From assembly GCF_000298315.2 (NCBI RefSeq), contig NZ_AEYE02000013.1, positions 62,001 to 126,000 of the forward strand: a stretch of 64,000 bases of DNA. Direction: 5' to 3'. The notes under the pieces were generated by a model. It saw only the letters and a program-made list of their open reading frames with translations. It ran no database searches and was not told the origin of the DNA. The number at the start of each line of letters is the position of its first letter. Positions within the stretch are counted from its first letter, which is position 1. Origin of the DNA: Rhizobium grahamii CCGE 502. Its GTDB lineage: Bacteria; Pseudomonadota; Alphaproteobacteria; Rhizobiales; Rhizobiaceae. Below, piece by piece: positions 20,518 to 30,462 of this stretch. The translations under genes and the position numbers were made by a program.

Positions 20518-21462
20518 ATGAAACAGAAGATACTTGTCCTTGGCGGAGCTCACATCGACAGGCGCGGACGCATTTCCGGGGATACCGTGGCCGGTGCCAG
20601 CAATCCTGGCTCATGGTTCGAGGAGCCAGGCGGCGGCGGCTTCAATGCGGCGCGCAACCTGGCCAGACTGGGGTTCGAGGTGACGATGATTTCGCCCCGT
20701 GGCGGCGATCCGATCGGCGATATGGTGAGCGAGGCAGCCGACTTCGCGGGTGTTCACGACCGGCCCTTTGTCTTTCTCGACCGAAAGACGCCGAGCTATA
20801 CGGCAATCATCGAGAACGACGGGAATCTAGTGATTGCGCTTGCCGACATGGATCTCTATCGCATGTTCGTGCCGCGCCGGCTTTCGATCCGTGCGGTGCG
20901 CGAGACCTTTGCCGCGACTGATTTTATCCTCTTCGACGCCAATCTGCCGGCAGAAACGCTGGCATCGATCGTCGAGCGCGCCAAGGCTCTTAGCAAGCCG
21001 GTTGGCGCGATCGCGATCTCGCCTGCGAAGGCGATCAAGCTGAAACCATGCATCCACGGAATCGACTATCTATTCCTCAATGAAGCCGAGGCTGCCGCGC
21101 TTACGGGAGAGCGGCCGAACGACCCGGCACATTGGCCGTCACTGTTAGGCGACATCGGCCTGCGCGGCGGTGTCGTCACGCGCGGCCAACGCGAGCTGAT
21201 TGCGTTTGCAGATCGCCGCGTTGTTGCCCTGCAGCCGGTAGATCTCGAGGGCGTAGCCGATGTCACCGGCGCCGGCGACTCGCTTGCAGCCGGCGTCATA
21301 TCAGGGCTTATGCGCGGAATGCCCTTGGCCGAGGCAGTGCGCGAGGGTGCGGCCGCGGCAGCCCTGACTGTGCAGTCCCCACACGCGGTCAATGAAAATC
21401 TTTCTCCGGATTTGGTGAGGGAGACGCTTGCCCTTGTTCCGCCAGCGAGAATTTTGCATTGA
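20518..21462 (+). CDS. psuK: PfkB-family kinase, probable pseudouridine kinase
   Basis: 314 aa. Ribokinase fold: GGAHIDRRG at the N-terminus, the substrate-side GGGGFNAARNLARLG, and the PfkB signature DVTGAGDSLAAGV around residue 255 with the catalytic Asp. The next gene, 28 bp on, encodes pseudouridine-5'-phosphate glycosidase, so phosphorylation of pseudouridine is the likely first step of the same pathway. The kinase function is from context as much as sequence. Divergent from recA. Confidence 0.82.
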   Translation: MKQKILVLGGAHIDRRGRISGDTVAGASNPGSWFEEPGGGGFNAARNLARLGFEVTMISPRGGDPIGDMVSEAADFAGVHDRPFVFLDRKTPSYTAIIENDGNLVIALADMDLYRMFVPRRLSIRAVRETFAATDFILFDANLPAETLASIVERAKALSKPVGAIAISPAKAIKLKPCIHGIDYLFLNEAEAAALTGERPNDPAHWPSLLGDIGLRGGVVTRGQRELIAFADRRVVALQPVDLEGVADVTGAGDSLAAGVISGLMRGMPLAEAVREGAAAAALTVQSPHAVNENLSPDLVRETLALVPPARILH

Positions 21463-21490
21463 AGCCAATACCGACGAAATGGAAGAGACA

Positions 21491-22417
21491 ATGACAAAAC
21501 CGATCTCCCCCCTCCTGCCGATCGCCTATTCCAAGGAAGTCGCAAGCGCAAAACAGCGCGGCGCGCCGATCGTGGCGCTCGAGTCGACGATCATCACCCA
21601 CGGCATGCCTTACCCCGGCAACATCGAGATGGCTCGCAGCGTCGAGGCGCTCATTCGTGAGCAGGGTGCGGTTCCCGCTACCATCGCTGTGATTCATGGG
21701 ACCCTCCATATCGGCCTTGAGGCCGAACAGCTGGAGCAGTTGGCTCAGGCCAAGGATGTCATGAAGGTCTCGCGCGCCGACCTCGCCTTCGCGATCGCCG
21801 AGCGCCGTCACGGTGCGACAACCGTGGCAGCTACAATGATCGCCGCCGAGCGTGCCGGCATCAAAGTCTTCGCCACGGGTGGCATTGGTGGCGTCCACCG
21901 CGGGGCGGAGGAAAGCTTCGATATCTCCGCTGACCTCGAAGAACTCGGCCGCACCGGCGTCATCGTCGTTTGCGCCGGCGCCAAGGCAATCCTCGACATT
22001 CCGAAAACTCTGGAAGTGCTCGAAACCGCTGGCGTGCCTGTCGTCACCTATGAAAGCGAGGAATTTCCAGCCTTCTGGTCGCGTGCTTCTGGATTGCGCA
22101 GCCCGCTGACGCTCAACAGCCCGGCAGCCATCGCCAATTTCCAGGCGGTGCGCGAGCAGCTCGGAATTGACGGCGGCATGCTGATTGCCAACCCGGTGCC
22201 GGAGGCAGACGAGATCCCGCGGGAGGAAATGGAAATCTACATCGAGCGCGCGCTCGACAGTGCCGAGCGCGAGGAAATCAGCGGCAAGGAAGTGACGCCT
22301 TACCTGCTCAGCACGATCTTTGACCTGACCGACGGCCAGAGCCTGAAGACCAACATCGCGCTAGTGGAGAACAATGCGCGACTGGCGGCAGAAATTGCCG
22401 TCGCGCTAGCCGGCTGA
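21491..22417 (+). CDS. psuG: pseudouridine-5'-phosphate glycosidase
   Basis: 308 aa from ATG 21491 after GGAAGAGACA. PsuG/IndA family: VALESTIITHGMPYPGN near residue 25, TIAVIHGTLHIGL, the KVSRADLAF stretch, FATGGIGGVHRG and VVCAGAKAILDIPKTLE. Splits pseudouridine 5'-phosphate into uracil and ribose 5-phosphate, with Mn2+. Together with psuK this recycles pseudouridine from RNA turnover. No nucleoside transporter gene is adjacent. Confidence 0.93.
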   Translation: MTKPISPLLPIAYSKEVASAKQRGAPIVALESTIITHGMPYPGNIEMARSVEALIREQGAVPATIAVIHGTLHIGLEAEQLEQLAQAKDVMKVSRADLAFAIAERRHGATTVAATMIAAERAGIKVFATGGIGGVHRGAEESFDISADLEELGRTGVIVVCAGAKAILDIPKTLEVLETAGVPVVTYESEEFPAFWSRASGLRSPLTLNSPAAIANFQAVREQLGIDGGMLIANPVPEADEIPREEMEIYIERALDSAEREEISGKEVTPYLLSTIFDLTDGQSLKTNIALVENNARLAAEIAVALAG

Positions 22418-22428
22418 TTGTTTGAAGG

Positions 22429-22448
22429 AGGGGCGCCAAGGCGCCCCT
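22429..22448. terminator. bidirectional hairpin between psuG and cckA
   Basis: Nine-base arms AGGGGCGCC / GGCGCCCCT with only AA between, between two convergent stops. T tracts are short on both sides, so its strength is uncertain. Confidence 0.6.
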
Positions 22449-25048
22449 TAGCTGTCAAGCGTTTCCTTGACGACGACGGCAAGCTGCTTGAGGGAGAACG
22501 GCTTCGGCAGAAAGCCGAACTTCGAATCCGGCGGCAGGTTGCGCGCGAACGCATCCTCGGCATAGCCCGAAACGAAAATGAACTTCAGGTCCGGATAATT
22601 CTTGCGCAGTTCGCGCAGCAGCGATGGACCATCCATCTCCGGCATCACGACATCCGAAACGACGATGTCAACCTTGCCTTCGAGTTCGTCCATGATATCC
22701 AGCGCCTCGACGCCGGATCCCGCCTCGTAAACCGTATAGCCGCGGGTCTCGAGCATGCGCTTGCCACCCCGACGTACCGCTTCCTCATCCTCGACCAACA
22801 AAATGACGGCTGACCCGGTCAGATCCTCAGGTTGCTCCACAGCTGCCGGCACGGCTTCGATCGGTGTACCAGCCGCTGGCGTGACGGCGTCCGCCTCCGC
22901 GGCAACCGCCGGCTCGACAATATGGCGCGGCAGGAACACCCGGAACGTCGTCCCCTTGCCAACTTCGGACTCGGGCTGGATGAATCCGCCCGATTGCTTG
23001 ACGATGCCATAAACCATAGCGAGGCCAAGCCCCGTTCCCTTGCCCACTTCCTTGGTCGTGAAGAAGGGCTCGAAAATCTTGTCCATGATCTCAGGCGCGA
23101 TGCCCGTCCCGTTGTCCGAGACCTCGACAAGGACCATGTCCTCGTGTGGCATGTAGGAATAGTTGAACGCGGCCACCTCTTCCGCCGTCACGTTCTTCGT
23201 GCGAAGCGTCAGCTTGCCGCCTTGCGGCATGGCGTCGCGCGCGTTGACGCAGAGGTTGATCAGCACTTGCTCGAATTGCGAAAGGTCCGTCTTCACGGGC
23301 CAGAGATCACGACCATACTCAACGTCGAGCTTCACATTCGTACCGGACAGCAGGCGATCGACAAGCATCCTGAGGTCGCCCACCACATCGGTCAGATTGA
23401 GCACGGTCGGTCGCATCGTCTGCTTGCGTGAGAACGCCAGCAGTTGCCGCACAAGCACGGCGGCACGATTAGCGTTGCGTTTGATTTCCATCAGGTCCGC
23501 AAAGCCTGGATCGGCAGGCCGCGCCTGCAGCAGTAGATGGTCGGAGGACAGCAGGATCGCCGTCAGAACGTTGTTGAAGTCGTGCGCGATCCCACCTGCC
23601 AGCGTGCCAACCGCATTCATCTTCTGCGTCTGGGCCATCTGCGCCTCGAGCGCCTTCTGCTCTGTCACCTCGACGGCATAGACGATCGCGGCCTCCTCCG
23701 GCGCCTCGTCGCTCTGGTCGATTACCGCATTGACGTAGAAGCGGAAGTGGCGGGCTTCATCCGTCGGCGTGCGCGAATCGATCGGCGGGATATCGCCCTG
23801 CCGGTCCTTGGCCGCCGCAAGCGCGTCTTGCAGCCTTGCCTTGTCGCTGTCCTGCACAATGACCTCAAGCAAGGCACCGTTCTCAACGTCATTGCGGGAG
23901 ACGATTCCGGAAAACAGCTTCAGGAAGGGCGCGTTGGTGCGCAGGATGCGGCCTTCGCCATCCACCGAGGCGATCGCCATCGGTGTGTTGTTGAAGAAAC
24001 GCGTAAACCGCATCGCCGCGGCCGAGGCGGATTGGTCGCTTTCTCCGCTCTTCTGGCGGGTCAGCACAATCGTCCGGCTTTCTCCGGGCGCGCCGTCACG
24101 CGTCGACGTGACGCTGTGAACGATCTGTGCAGGCAGGCTCTGCCCGTTCATCTTCTTTAGGTCGAGATCGAGCGTCACCGTCTTCTTCAGGCCGGGATCC
24201 GCCTGCACCGACTGGATCAGCGCAAGCCCCTCGCCCGCGACAAAGTCGCCAATCGTGACCGAACCGGGCACGAATTTCGTGAGATCGATGCCGAGCCACT
24301 CGGCAAGCGTCGCGTTGAGGTAGAAAATCTCGCCCTTGCGCCCCGCCGAAAAGAACCCAGCCGGCGCATGGTCGAGATAGTCGATGGCATTCTGCAATTC
24401 CTTGAAGAACCGCTCCTGATCGTCGCGTTCTGATGTGATGTCACTGATCTGCCAGATATGAAGCGGTTTGCGTCCTATCTCCTCGCTCTGGAGTGTCCGC
24501 GCCTTCAGACGGTACCAATGCGCTCCCGCGCCGCTTGTTGCAGGGCCGAGCGACCGCAAAAGGCGGAATTCCTCGCTGCCCTCCCGGCCCTCACGCAATC
24601 CGTTGGACAGGCGATAGAGCGCCTCGTTCGATTCCCGATGTCGCGACAGCAGCGCTTCGAGCGTCTGAACCTCCGTCGACTTGCGCGCGCCGGTCAATTG
24701 ACCATAGGCCGCGTTTGCATAGACGATGCGACCCTTCTCATCGGTGATCAGAGATCCGTCGGGGTGGCTGTTCAAAAAGGCACGCGCCAGGCTGTCCGAC
24801 TGCCGCTGCGGCATGACCTCGATGAAACCGATCACCGACGACACGAGGAAGAAAATCCCCACCATGGCCAGTACGCCGAGAACACCGAGCACCATCTCGT
24901 TGTCTAGTGAGCGTTTAAAGACAACGAACCCGGCGGCTGCGCCAATCAAGACAAGCGCGAGCAGAATGATCCGCAAGGCCGTGCCCGTGCGGCCCCCGCG
25001 GTCCAAGAGCGGTTCGTTAAACTCGTCGGCCTGACGCGGTTTCGTCAT
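22448..25048 (-). CDS. cckA: cell-cycle hybrid histidine kinase CckA
   Basis: 866 aa. Two membrane helices at about 25-45 and 52-72, PAS-like sensor regions (about 85-470), a HisKA domain with the phospho-acceptor His489 in [15 protein letters not shown], an HATPase domain ([31 protein letters not shown]) and a C-terminal receiver with Asp799 in [12 protein letters not shown]. CckA sends phosphate through ChpT to CtrA and CpdR to control replication and division in alphaproteobacteria. The 286 bp upstream, shared with a divergent FliO-like gene, hold two TTAA blocks 9 bp apart (near 25200), not the CtrA N7 spacing; I see no other clear site there. Confidence 0.93.
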   Translation of the reverse strand: MTKPRQADEFNEPLLDRGGRTGTALRIILLALVLIGAAAGFVVFKRSLDNEMVLGVLGVLAMVGIFFLVSSVIGFIEVMPQRQSDSLARAFLNSHPDGSLITDEKGRIVYANAAYGQLTGARKSTEVQTLEALLSRHRESNEALYRLSNGLREGREGSEEFRLLRSLGPATSGAGAHWYRLKARTLQSEEIGRKPLHIWQISDITSERDDQERFFKELQNAIDYLDHAPAGFFSAGRKGEIFYLNATLAEWLGIDLTKFVPGSVTIGDFVAGEGLALIQSVQADPGLKKTVTLDLDLKKMNGQSLPAQIVHSVTSTRDGAPGESRTIVLTRQKSGESDQSASAAAMRFTRFFNNTPMAIASVDGEGRILRTNAPFLKLFSGIVSRNDVENGALLEVIVQDSDKARLQDALAAAKDRQGDIPPIDSRTPTDEARHFRFYVNAVIDQSDEAPEEAAIVYAVEVTEQKALEAQMAQTQKMNAVGTLAGGIAHDFNNVLTAILLSSDHLLLQARPADPGFADLMEIKRNANRAAVLVRQLLAFSRKQTMRPTVLNLTDVVGDLRMLVDRLLSGTNVKLDVEYGRDLWPVKTDLSQFEQVLINLCVNARDAMPQGGKLTLRTKNVTAEEVAAFNYSYMPHEDMVLVEVSDNGTGIAPEIMDKIFEPFFTTKEVGKGTGLGLAMVYGIVKQSGGFIQPESEVGKGTTFRVFLPRHIVEPAVAAEADAVTPAAGTPIEAVPAAVEQPEDLTGSAVILLVEDEEAVRRGGKRMLETRGYTVYEAGSGVEALDIMDELEGKVDIVVSDVVMPEMDGPSLLRELRKNYPDLKFIFVSGYAEDAFARNLPPDSKFGFLPKPFSLKQLAVVVKETLDS

Positions 25049-25334
25049 CTATTCCCTCGCATGGCCTGCCGGGCTTCGGTCGTAACAGGAGACAAAGCAG
25101 GAATCAGGCACCTTTTTCTTCTTACCAATTTGCGGTCTCCGCCAAAACACTGGTCTCCATGAAGACTGATTGAATTCACAGCGAAGAGCGCCAATTTCGC
25201 CATTAAAATGCGTTGTTAAGAAAACATGTTCGAATTCCACTTCGGGTCGGGATGACTGGACAAGGCCGTCGCGACGTGTCTACGAAGTAGTAATGTCGCG
25301 ATGTGGTGCAAAACCGCGAAGGGAGTAAACCAAG

Positions 25335-26366
25335 ATGTTCGATGATCTCATGGGAGCTTACGGAAGCCGCTTCCTTCTTGCCGCTGGCGGCGTCGGCTTG
25401 GCTCTATTGCTGCTGATTGTCGTACTCTGGATCGTCCGTAGCCGCGCGCCTTCGCCTTTCGTCCGTGGCGGTCGCAATCGCCAACCACGGCTGCAGGTTC
25501 TTGATGCCGCCGCCGTCGATGCGCGCAGGCGCCTCGTCCTCGTTCGTCGTGACGATATCGAGCATCTGATCATGATCGGCGGTCCGACCGATATCGTGAT
25601 CGAGAGCCGCATTGGCGAAGTTATAGACAAGCCAGCAGCGATCGAGATAGCGAATCAATCTGCCGCCGTTCCGACCCCGGCGCAGCTGGCGCCTCCGCAG
25701 ATCGAGATGGTGCCTGAGCCGCTAGCGCCCGCTCGCATTGCGCCTGCCGAAGTCGAGACTGCACCGCCGGTCCTTCGTCACACGCCGACCGACCCTTCTC
25801 TCGGCGAGCGCGCGCCGATCGAGGCGCAGCCTGAACCGGTTGCCGCTCCAACGCCCCCCTCGCCGCCGCCAGTTGCTGCCGAACGTGAGCGCGCCCCACG
25901 TCCAGCACCGTCGTTCGAACCACGTCAGGCACCCTCGTTCGAACCACGCCCCGAGCCACGACCAACACCTGCCCCGATCGAAGCCTCAGCCGCCGCTGAT
26001 ATCCTTGATTCCGCCCGCCAGCGTGTGCTGCCGCAACAGCGCATCGAGCCCCAGATCACCCCATCGCCCGTCCGAAGCGCTCCTGCGCCCGTGCAGCCCT
26101 CGTCGGCGTTCGTTGAAGTGGGAACACTGGCGCCAGCAGTACAGCCGAGCGACTTTCAGCGCATTCTCGAGGAGGAAATGACCAGCACGCTTGCCGCTGA
26201 GCGCATCGTACCGGCACCGCAGGCACCTGCACCGCGGCCCAGTCCAGCACCCGGCAACCAACCTCGCCGCGATCCTGAAATGGCCCCGATTACCGGTGCT
26301 GATGCTGCTCTCCAAAACGAAGTCGCACGCATCTTCGGTGAAATGAGCGTCAATCGCGACAAATAA
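25335..26366 (+). CDS. FliO-like membrane protein with proline-rich tail
   Basis: 343 aa. One membrane helix at about 15-35, then a short FliO-like domain (LQVLDAAAVDARRRLVLVRR, HLIMIGGPTDIVIES). The rest, from about residue 110, is a proline/alanine-rich low-complexity tail. In flagellar loci FliO helps assemble the FliPQR export gate. Here no other flagellar gene is near: it lies between cckA (divergent) and dksA (convergent). The FliO match is by motif only; function in this setting is unknown. Confidence 0.7.
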   Translation: MFDDLMGAYGSRFLLAAGGVGLALLLLIVVLWIVRSRAPSPFVRGGRNRQPRLQVLDAAAVDARRRLVLVRRDDIEHLIMIGGPTDIVIESRIGEVIDKPAAIEIANQSAAVPTPAQLAPPQIEMVPEPLAPARIAPAEVETAPPVLRHTPTDPSLGERAPIEAQPEPVAAPTPPSPPPVAAERERAPRPAPSFEPRQAPSFEPRPEPRPTPAPIEASAAADILDSARQRVLPQQRIEPQITPSPVRSAPAPVQPSSAFVEVGTLAPAVQPSDFQRILEEEMTSTLAAERIVPAPQAPAPRPSPAPGNQPRRDPEMAPITGADAALQNEVARIFGEMSVNRDK

Positions 26367-26383
26367 TCGATCGACGGACAAAT

Positions 26384-26417
26384 AAAAAAGGGCACCGCGG
26401 AAACCGTGGTGCCCTTT
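26384..26417. terminator. bidirectional terminator between the FliO-like gene and dksA
   Basis: A stem of GGGCACC/GGTGCCC extended by a GCGG/CCGT pairing, flanked by an A tract on one side and a T tract on the other. Serves both convergent genes. Confidence 0.8.
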
Positions 26418-26437
26418 TTCTTGTCGGCATTTCGGGA

Positions 26438-26857
26438 TTATTCGTCCCGGTAGACCTTTTCCCGGCGCTCGTGCCGTTCCTGGGCTTCGATCGAGAGCGT
26501 TGCAATCGGCCGAGCGTCAAGCCGCTTGAGGCCGATTGGTTCGCCTGTTTCCTCGCAATAGCCGTAGGTGCCGTCTTCGATACGTTGCAGTGCTGCGTCG
26601 ATCTTGGAAATCAGCTTTCTCTGGCGGTCGCGGGCTCGAAGTTCGATGGCCCGGTCGGTTTCAGACGATGCCCTGTCAGCAAGGTCTGGATGGTTTGCGC
26701 TTTCCTCTGCCAGGTGGTCGAGGGTTTCGCGCGCCTCTCTGAGGATATCATTCTTCCAGGCGACCAGCTTGGCTCTGAAATAAGCCCGCTGATTACCGTT
26801 CATGAACTCTTCCTCTTCCGAGGGTACGTAGTTGCTAAGATCGATCTTCTCACTCAA
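26438..26857 (-). CDS. dksA: RNA polymerase-binding transcription factor DksA, cysteine-poor type
   Basis: 139 aa from a TTG at 26857, with AGGAG seven bases before it, giving the rhizobial start (LSEKIDLSNYVPSEEEEF); an ATG seven codons upstream lies ahead of that ribosome site. Coiled-coil tip region, then the zinc-finger region YCEETGEP and LDARPIATLSIEAQ. The four cysteines of E. coli DksA are reduced to one: CxxC is CEET and CxxC is SIEA. DksA modulates initiation with ppGpp at the polymerase secondary channel; cysteine-poor forms are known to work without zinc. The 273 bp up to the SixA start holds no gene I can support. Confidence 0.93.
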   Translation of the reverse strand: MSEKIDLSNYVPSEEEEFMNGNQRAYFRAKLVAWKNDILREARETLDHLAEESANHPDLADRASSETDRAIELRARDRQRKLISKIDAALQRIEDGTYGYCEETGEPIGLKRLDARPIATLSIEAQERHERREKVYRDE

Positions 26858-27130
26858 CGCGATTCTCCTGAAGAACATCTCATCTGGCGGGTGTATATCG
26901 CGAGCACTGCGGTTGATTCAAGCCAAATACGCTAGGTAAACAGTTTTTTAAATCTGTCATATTTTTACGCTAACAGACTATTTTCTCACCACTATTCCCC
27001 CGGGCACGTGTTTCGCTCCCGGTAACCCCATACTTTCCTACCTCGGATTTAGCGGCGACTCCTGCTGGCACGGTTGACGCGTGGGCCGCTCACCCGCTAC
27101 TGAAAAAGTCCCTTCGACGTGGATTTTCCT

Positions 27131-27628
27131 ATGGCTGCAATCACGCCTCCGCCCTCCCGGATTTATCTGCTACGGCACGCCGAAGCTGCTTGGGCCGCAC
27201 CTGGACAACGTGATTTCGACCGCCCCCTGAACGACAAGGGCTATGCGGATGCTGAGATCGTCGCCGATAAGGCTGCCGACAAGGGCTACAGGCCGGATCT
27301 GCTTCTGAGCTCCACAGCTGCGCGTTGCCGGGACACTGCTGATGCCGTGCATCGGGCCATGGGCTCCACGCTTGACCTCCGGTTTGTCGACGCCCTCTAC
27401 AATGCCTCGCCGGAGGTCTACCTTGAGATCATCGACGCACAAGAAGCCATCAATTCAGTAATGCTTGTCGGCCATAACCCAACGATGGAACAGACGCTCG
27501 AAGCGTTGATTGGCCACGAGGAGCTCTGTCGAGCGCTGCCGACTGGCTTTCCGACGGCCGGCCTTGCTGTTCTGGACTATGACCGCGGGTTGCCAGGCTG
27601 GCGCCTCGTTGATTTTGTGATCGACTAA
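27131..27628 (+). CDS. SixA-type histidine phosphatase
   Basis: 165 aa from ATG 27131; a GTG four codons upstream is the alternative. LLRHAEAAW near residue 13 holds the catalytic RHG-type His16, and VGHNPTMEQTLEALIG the second His. Size and the missing RHG glycine fit SixA, which removes phosphate from phosphohistidine, rather than phosphoglycerate mutase. Possible targets are Hpt-type proteins or PTS components. It stands 76 bp ahead of ycjX on the same strand. Confidence 0.85.
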   Translation: MAAITPPPSRIYLLRHAEAAWAAPGQRDFDRPLNDKGYADAEIVADKAADKGYRPDLLLSSTAARCRDTADAVHRAMGSTLDLRFVDALYNASPEVYLEIIDAQEAINSVMLVGHNPTMEQTLEALIGHEELCRALPTGFPTAGLAVLDYDRGLPGWRLVDFVID

Positions 27629-27704
27629 GGTCTTTTCGCGGAACGTCTTTTCGCGTCGACCTGCGGTCCCTATATGGCTTGTCACGATCCACCGGAATTC
27701 CGCC

Positions 27705-29180
27705 TTGCCGCCCAGCCTGACCTCCTTTTCCGACGACGCGCGCATTGCCCTGGACAATCTTGCTGACCGGGCGTCGGGCCTGATCAATCCCACCGTGCGC
27801 CTCGGCGTGACCGGCTTGTCGCGCTCCGGCAAGACGGTCTTCATCTCATCTCTGGTCCACAACCTTCTGCACGGCGGTCGTCTGCCACTCTTCGAACCCG
27901 TCCAGTCCGGTCGTGTTTCGGCGGTGCGGCTTGAGCAGCAACCGGACGATGCAGTGCCGCGCTTCCAGTACGAGGACCACATTCGCTCCCTCGTCAAGGA
28001 TCGCGTATGGCCGGACTCGACGCGGGCGATCTCCGAACTGCGCATCACGTTGGACTATCAGAGCGCGAGCGGCTGGAACCGGCTGTTCTCGCCAGGCAGA
28101 CTATCGATCGATATCGTCGACTATCCCGGCGAATGGCTCCTCGACCTGCCGCTGCTCGCAAAGGACTACCGGACATTCAGCGAAGAGACGATCAGCTTGG
28201 CGGGAGCCGGCATTCGCGCAGAGCTTTCGCAGGCTTGGTTGGCGCTCACTCACGCCACCGACGTCACTGCTCCGGCGGACGAGATGCGCGCGCGCGATCT
28301 CGCCACCGCTTTTTCTGATTATCTCAAGGCCTGCAAAGCCGACGAACGCTCGCTCTCGACGCTTCCGCCGGGCCGCTTCCTGCTGCCGGGAGATCTCGAT
28401 GGCTCGCCGGCCCTAACCTTTGCACCACTGGCACTTCCGCCGGAAGCTAAGCCCCAAAAGGGGTCCCTTTGGGCAATGATGGAGCGACGCTATGAGGCCT
28501 ATAAGTCCGTCGTCGTGAAGCCCTTTTTTCGCGAGCACTTCGCTCGCCTCGATAGGCAGATCGTGCTCGTCGATGCCTTGCAGGCCATCAACCGTGGCCC
28601 GGAGGCGGTACAGGACCTCGAACGAGCCCTCACGGACGTTCTGGCTTGCTTCCGCCCAGGCACGAATTCCTGGTTGTCCTCATTGCTCGGCCGCCGGATC
28701 GACCGCGTCCTCGTTGCGGCGACGAAGGCGGACCATCTGCACCACGAAAGCCATGACCGGCTCGACGCCCTCACCCGCCGCCTGGTTGATCGCGCGGTGC
28801 ACCGGATTGGCATGGCCGGCGCCGGCATTGATGTCATGGCGCTCGCATCGGTCCGCGCCACCCGCGAAGCCACTGTTCAACGCGATGGCCATGACCTCCC
28901 GGTCATCGTTGGGACACCGATCGAAGGCGAAACCATCGGCGGAGAGCGCTTTGACGGTCAAAAGAAGACGGCGATCTTTCCCGGCGACCTGCCGGCGGAT
29001 CCCGAGAGCCTGTTCGAGCGGATCGAATCGGGAGACAGCGATGTTTCCCTGCCCGATGTGAGCGTCGTCCGTTTCCGTCCGCCCCACCTTGAGGAAACGG
29101 GTGGCGGCATAAAGCTTTCGGTTCCGCATATCCGCCTGGACCGTGCCATGCAATTTCTGTTCGGAGATCGCCTCGCATGA
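27705..29180 (+). CDS. ycjX: YcjX-family stress-associated P-loop NTPase
   Basis: 491 aa from TTG 27705, matching the family N-terminus PPSLTSFSDDARIALDNL. GLSRSGKT at 37-44 is the P-loop; DIVDYPGEWLLDLPLL is the Walker B/switch region of this DUF463 family, and FPGDLP with VRFRPP mark the C-terminus. The E. coli homologue is in the phage-shock region and heat-inducible; its work is unknown. The stop overlaps ycjF by 4 bp (ATGA), so the two are translationally coupled. Confidence 0.9.
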   Translation: MPPSLTSFSDDARIALDNLADRASGLINPTVRLGVTGLSRSGKTVFISSLVHNLLHGGRLPLFEPVQSGRVSAVRLEQQPDDAVPRFQYEDHIRSLVKDRVWPDSTRAISELRITLDYQSASGWNRLFSPGRLSIDIVDYPGEWLLDLPLLAKDYRTFSEETISLAGAGIRAELSQAWLALTHATDVTAPADEMRARDLATAFSDYLKACKADERSLSTLPPGRFLLPGDLDGSPALTFAPLALPPEAKPQKGSLWAMMERRYEAYKSVVVKPFFREHFARLDRQIVLVDALQAINRGPEAVQDLERALTDVLACFRPGTNSWLSSLLGRRIDRVLVAATKADHLHHESHDRLDALTRRLVDRAVHRIGMAGAGIDVMALASVRATREATVQRDGHDLPVIVGTPIEGETIGGERFDGQKKTAIFPGDLPADPESLFERIESGDSDVSLPDVSVVRFRPPHLEETGGGIKLSVPHIRLDRAMQFLFGDRLA

Positions 29181-30256
29181 TCAAGCCACCGTCCGAACAC
29201 CCAACACCTCGCGCGCCGGCCGCCTTTTCTTATGAAGAGGATACACCGGCTCGACCAATGATCGAGACCAAACACCGCCCGCGGCGGCCCGGCAGCTTCA
29301 CCGACGATGTCGTGCTGACCGCCGACGAGGATGACCCATTCCTTAGTCCCGAAAGGGATGTCGCGCCAATTCCGGTCGCAATCCCGCGCAAGCGTGGCGC
29401 GTCGTTTGGGAAAATTGCGGCTGCCGCATTCGGCATCCTTTTCTCGCTCGCTTTCGGCCTATGGACTGACAGCCTGATCCGCAATCTCTTCAGCCGCGCC
29501 GACTGGCTGGGCTATGCCGCGCTTGCCGCACTCGCGATCGGCATCATGGCGGTAGTCGCCATTGTCGTCCGTGAAACAGCCGGAATGATGCGGCTGGCTG
29601 CCGTGCAGGAAATTAAGACGGAGGCCGAGGCCGCCATTGCAGAGCCGAAGCCGGCGAAGGCACGCGCACTGGTCAAGCGCCTCGAGACCCTGCTTTCCAG
29701 CAAACCTGAGACGGCGAAAGGCAGAGCGACACTGAAAGCGGCGGAGGGCGATATTATCGACGCACCGCATCTGATCGGCCTCGCCGAACGGGAGCTTCTG
29801 GCGCCGCTTGATCGGCAGGCACGCGCGTTGATCGTCAATGCATCGAAGCGCGTCTCCATCGTCACAGCCGTCAGCCCGCGCGCGATCGTCGACCTGCTGT
29901 ACGTGCTTTATGAGGCCGCTCGTCTGGTCCGAGCCATGGCGGAACTCTACGGCGGACGGCCAGGGACCCTAGGCATGATCCGACTGATGCGGGACGTGCT
30001 GGCGCATCTTGCCGTGACCGGCTCGATCGCCGTCGGCGATAGTCTGGTGCAGCAGGTGCTTGGGCACGGACTGGCATCGAAACTGTCCGCGCGCCTCGGC
30101 GAAGGCGTCATCAACGGGCTTATGACTGCCCGCATCGGGATCGCGGCCATGGATCTCTGCCGTCCGCTTTCATTCCACGCACTGAAGCGTCCGGGAATCG
30201 GCGACTTCATCGGTGACCTAACGCCGTCCATGACGTCACGTGACAAGAATTCTTGA
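29177..30256 (+). CDS. ycjF: YcjF-family (DUF697) membrane protein
   Basis: 359 aa. A proline-rich cytoplasmic N-terminus, then two helices at about 80-97 and 115-137 (FGILFSLAFGLWTDSLI, LGYAALAALAIGIMAVVAIV) and a long C-terminal DUF697 domain with TARIGIAAMDLCRPLSFHA at the end. Always found with YcjX, and is thought to act with it in the inner membrane. Coupled to ycjX by the overlapping ATGA. Confidence 0.88.
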   Translation: MIKPPSEHPTPRAPAAFSYEEDTPARPMIETKHRPRRPGSFTDDVVLTADEDDPFLSPERDVAPIPVAIPRKRGASFGKIAAAAFGILFSLAFGLWTDSLIRNLFSRADWLGYAALAALAIGIMAVVAIVVRETAGMMRLAAVQEIKTEAEAAIAEPKPAKARALVKRLETLLSSKPETAKGRATLKAAEGDIIDAPHLIGLAERELLAPLDRQARALIVNASKRVSIVTAVSPRAIVDLLYVLYEAARLVRAMAELYGGRPGTLGMIRLMRDVLAHLAVTGSIAVGDSLVQQVLGHGLASKLSARLGEGVINGLMTARIGIAAMDLCRPLSFHALKRPGIGDFIGDLTPSMTSRDKNS

Positions 30257-30462
30257 GAATTGACAGTTTTCAAAGTCTTGCCAGGCGTTGAACGGCATGG
30301 GAAAATACTTGCTACGAATTCAACGGGCGCCCTGATCAGGACGATCAGCAACTGCGGGACGCCCTGAAACTCAGCGCTTTTCGGCCCACAAGAAACCAAC
30401 CGTTAACCATTCTGCGGCAAAACTTGGGACCAGTTAAGCGATGGTGTCGCTAGGGAAAATCC

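Noticed and set aside
25195-25215. CtrA site before cckA (two TTAA blocks)
   Set aside because: Spacing is nine bases instead of seven, so the consensus is not met.
25920-25965. Repeated GTTCGAACC words resembling a tRNA T-arm
   Set aside because: They are in-frame codons of the proline-rich tail of the FliO-like protein; no cloverleaf around them.
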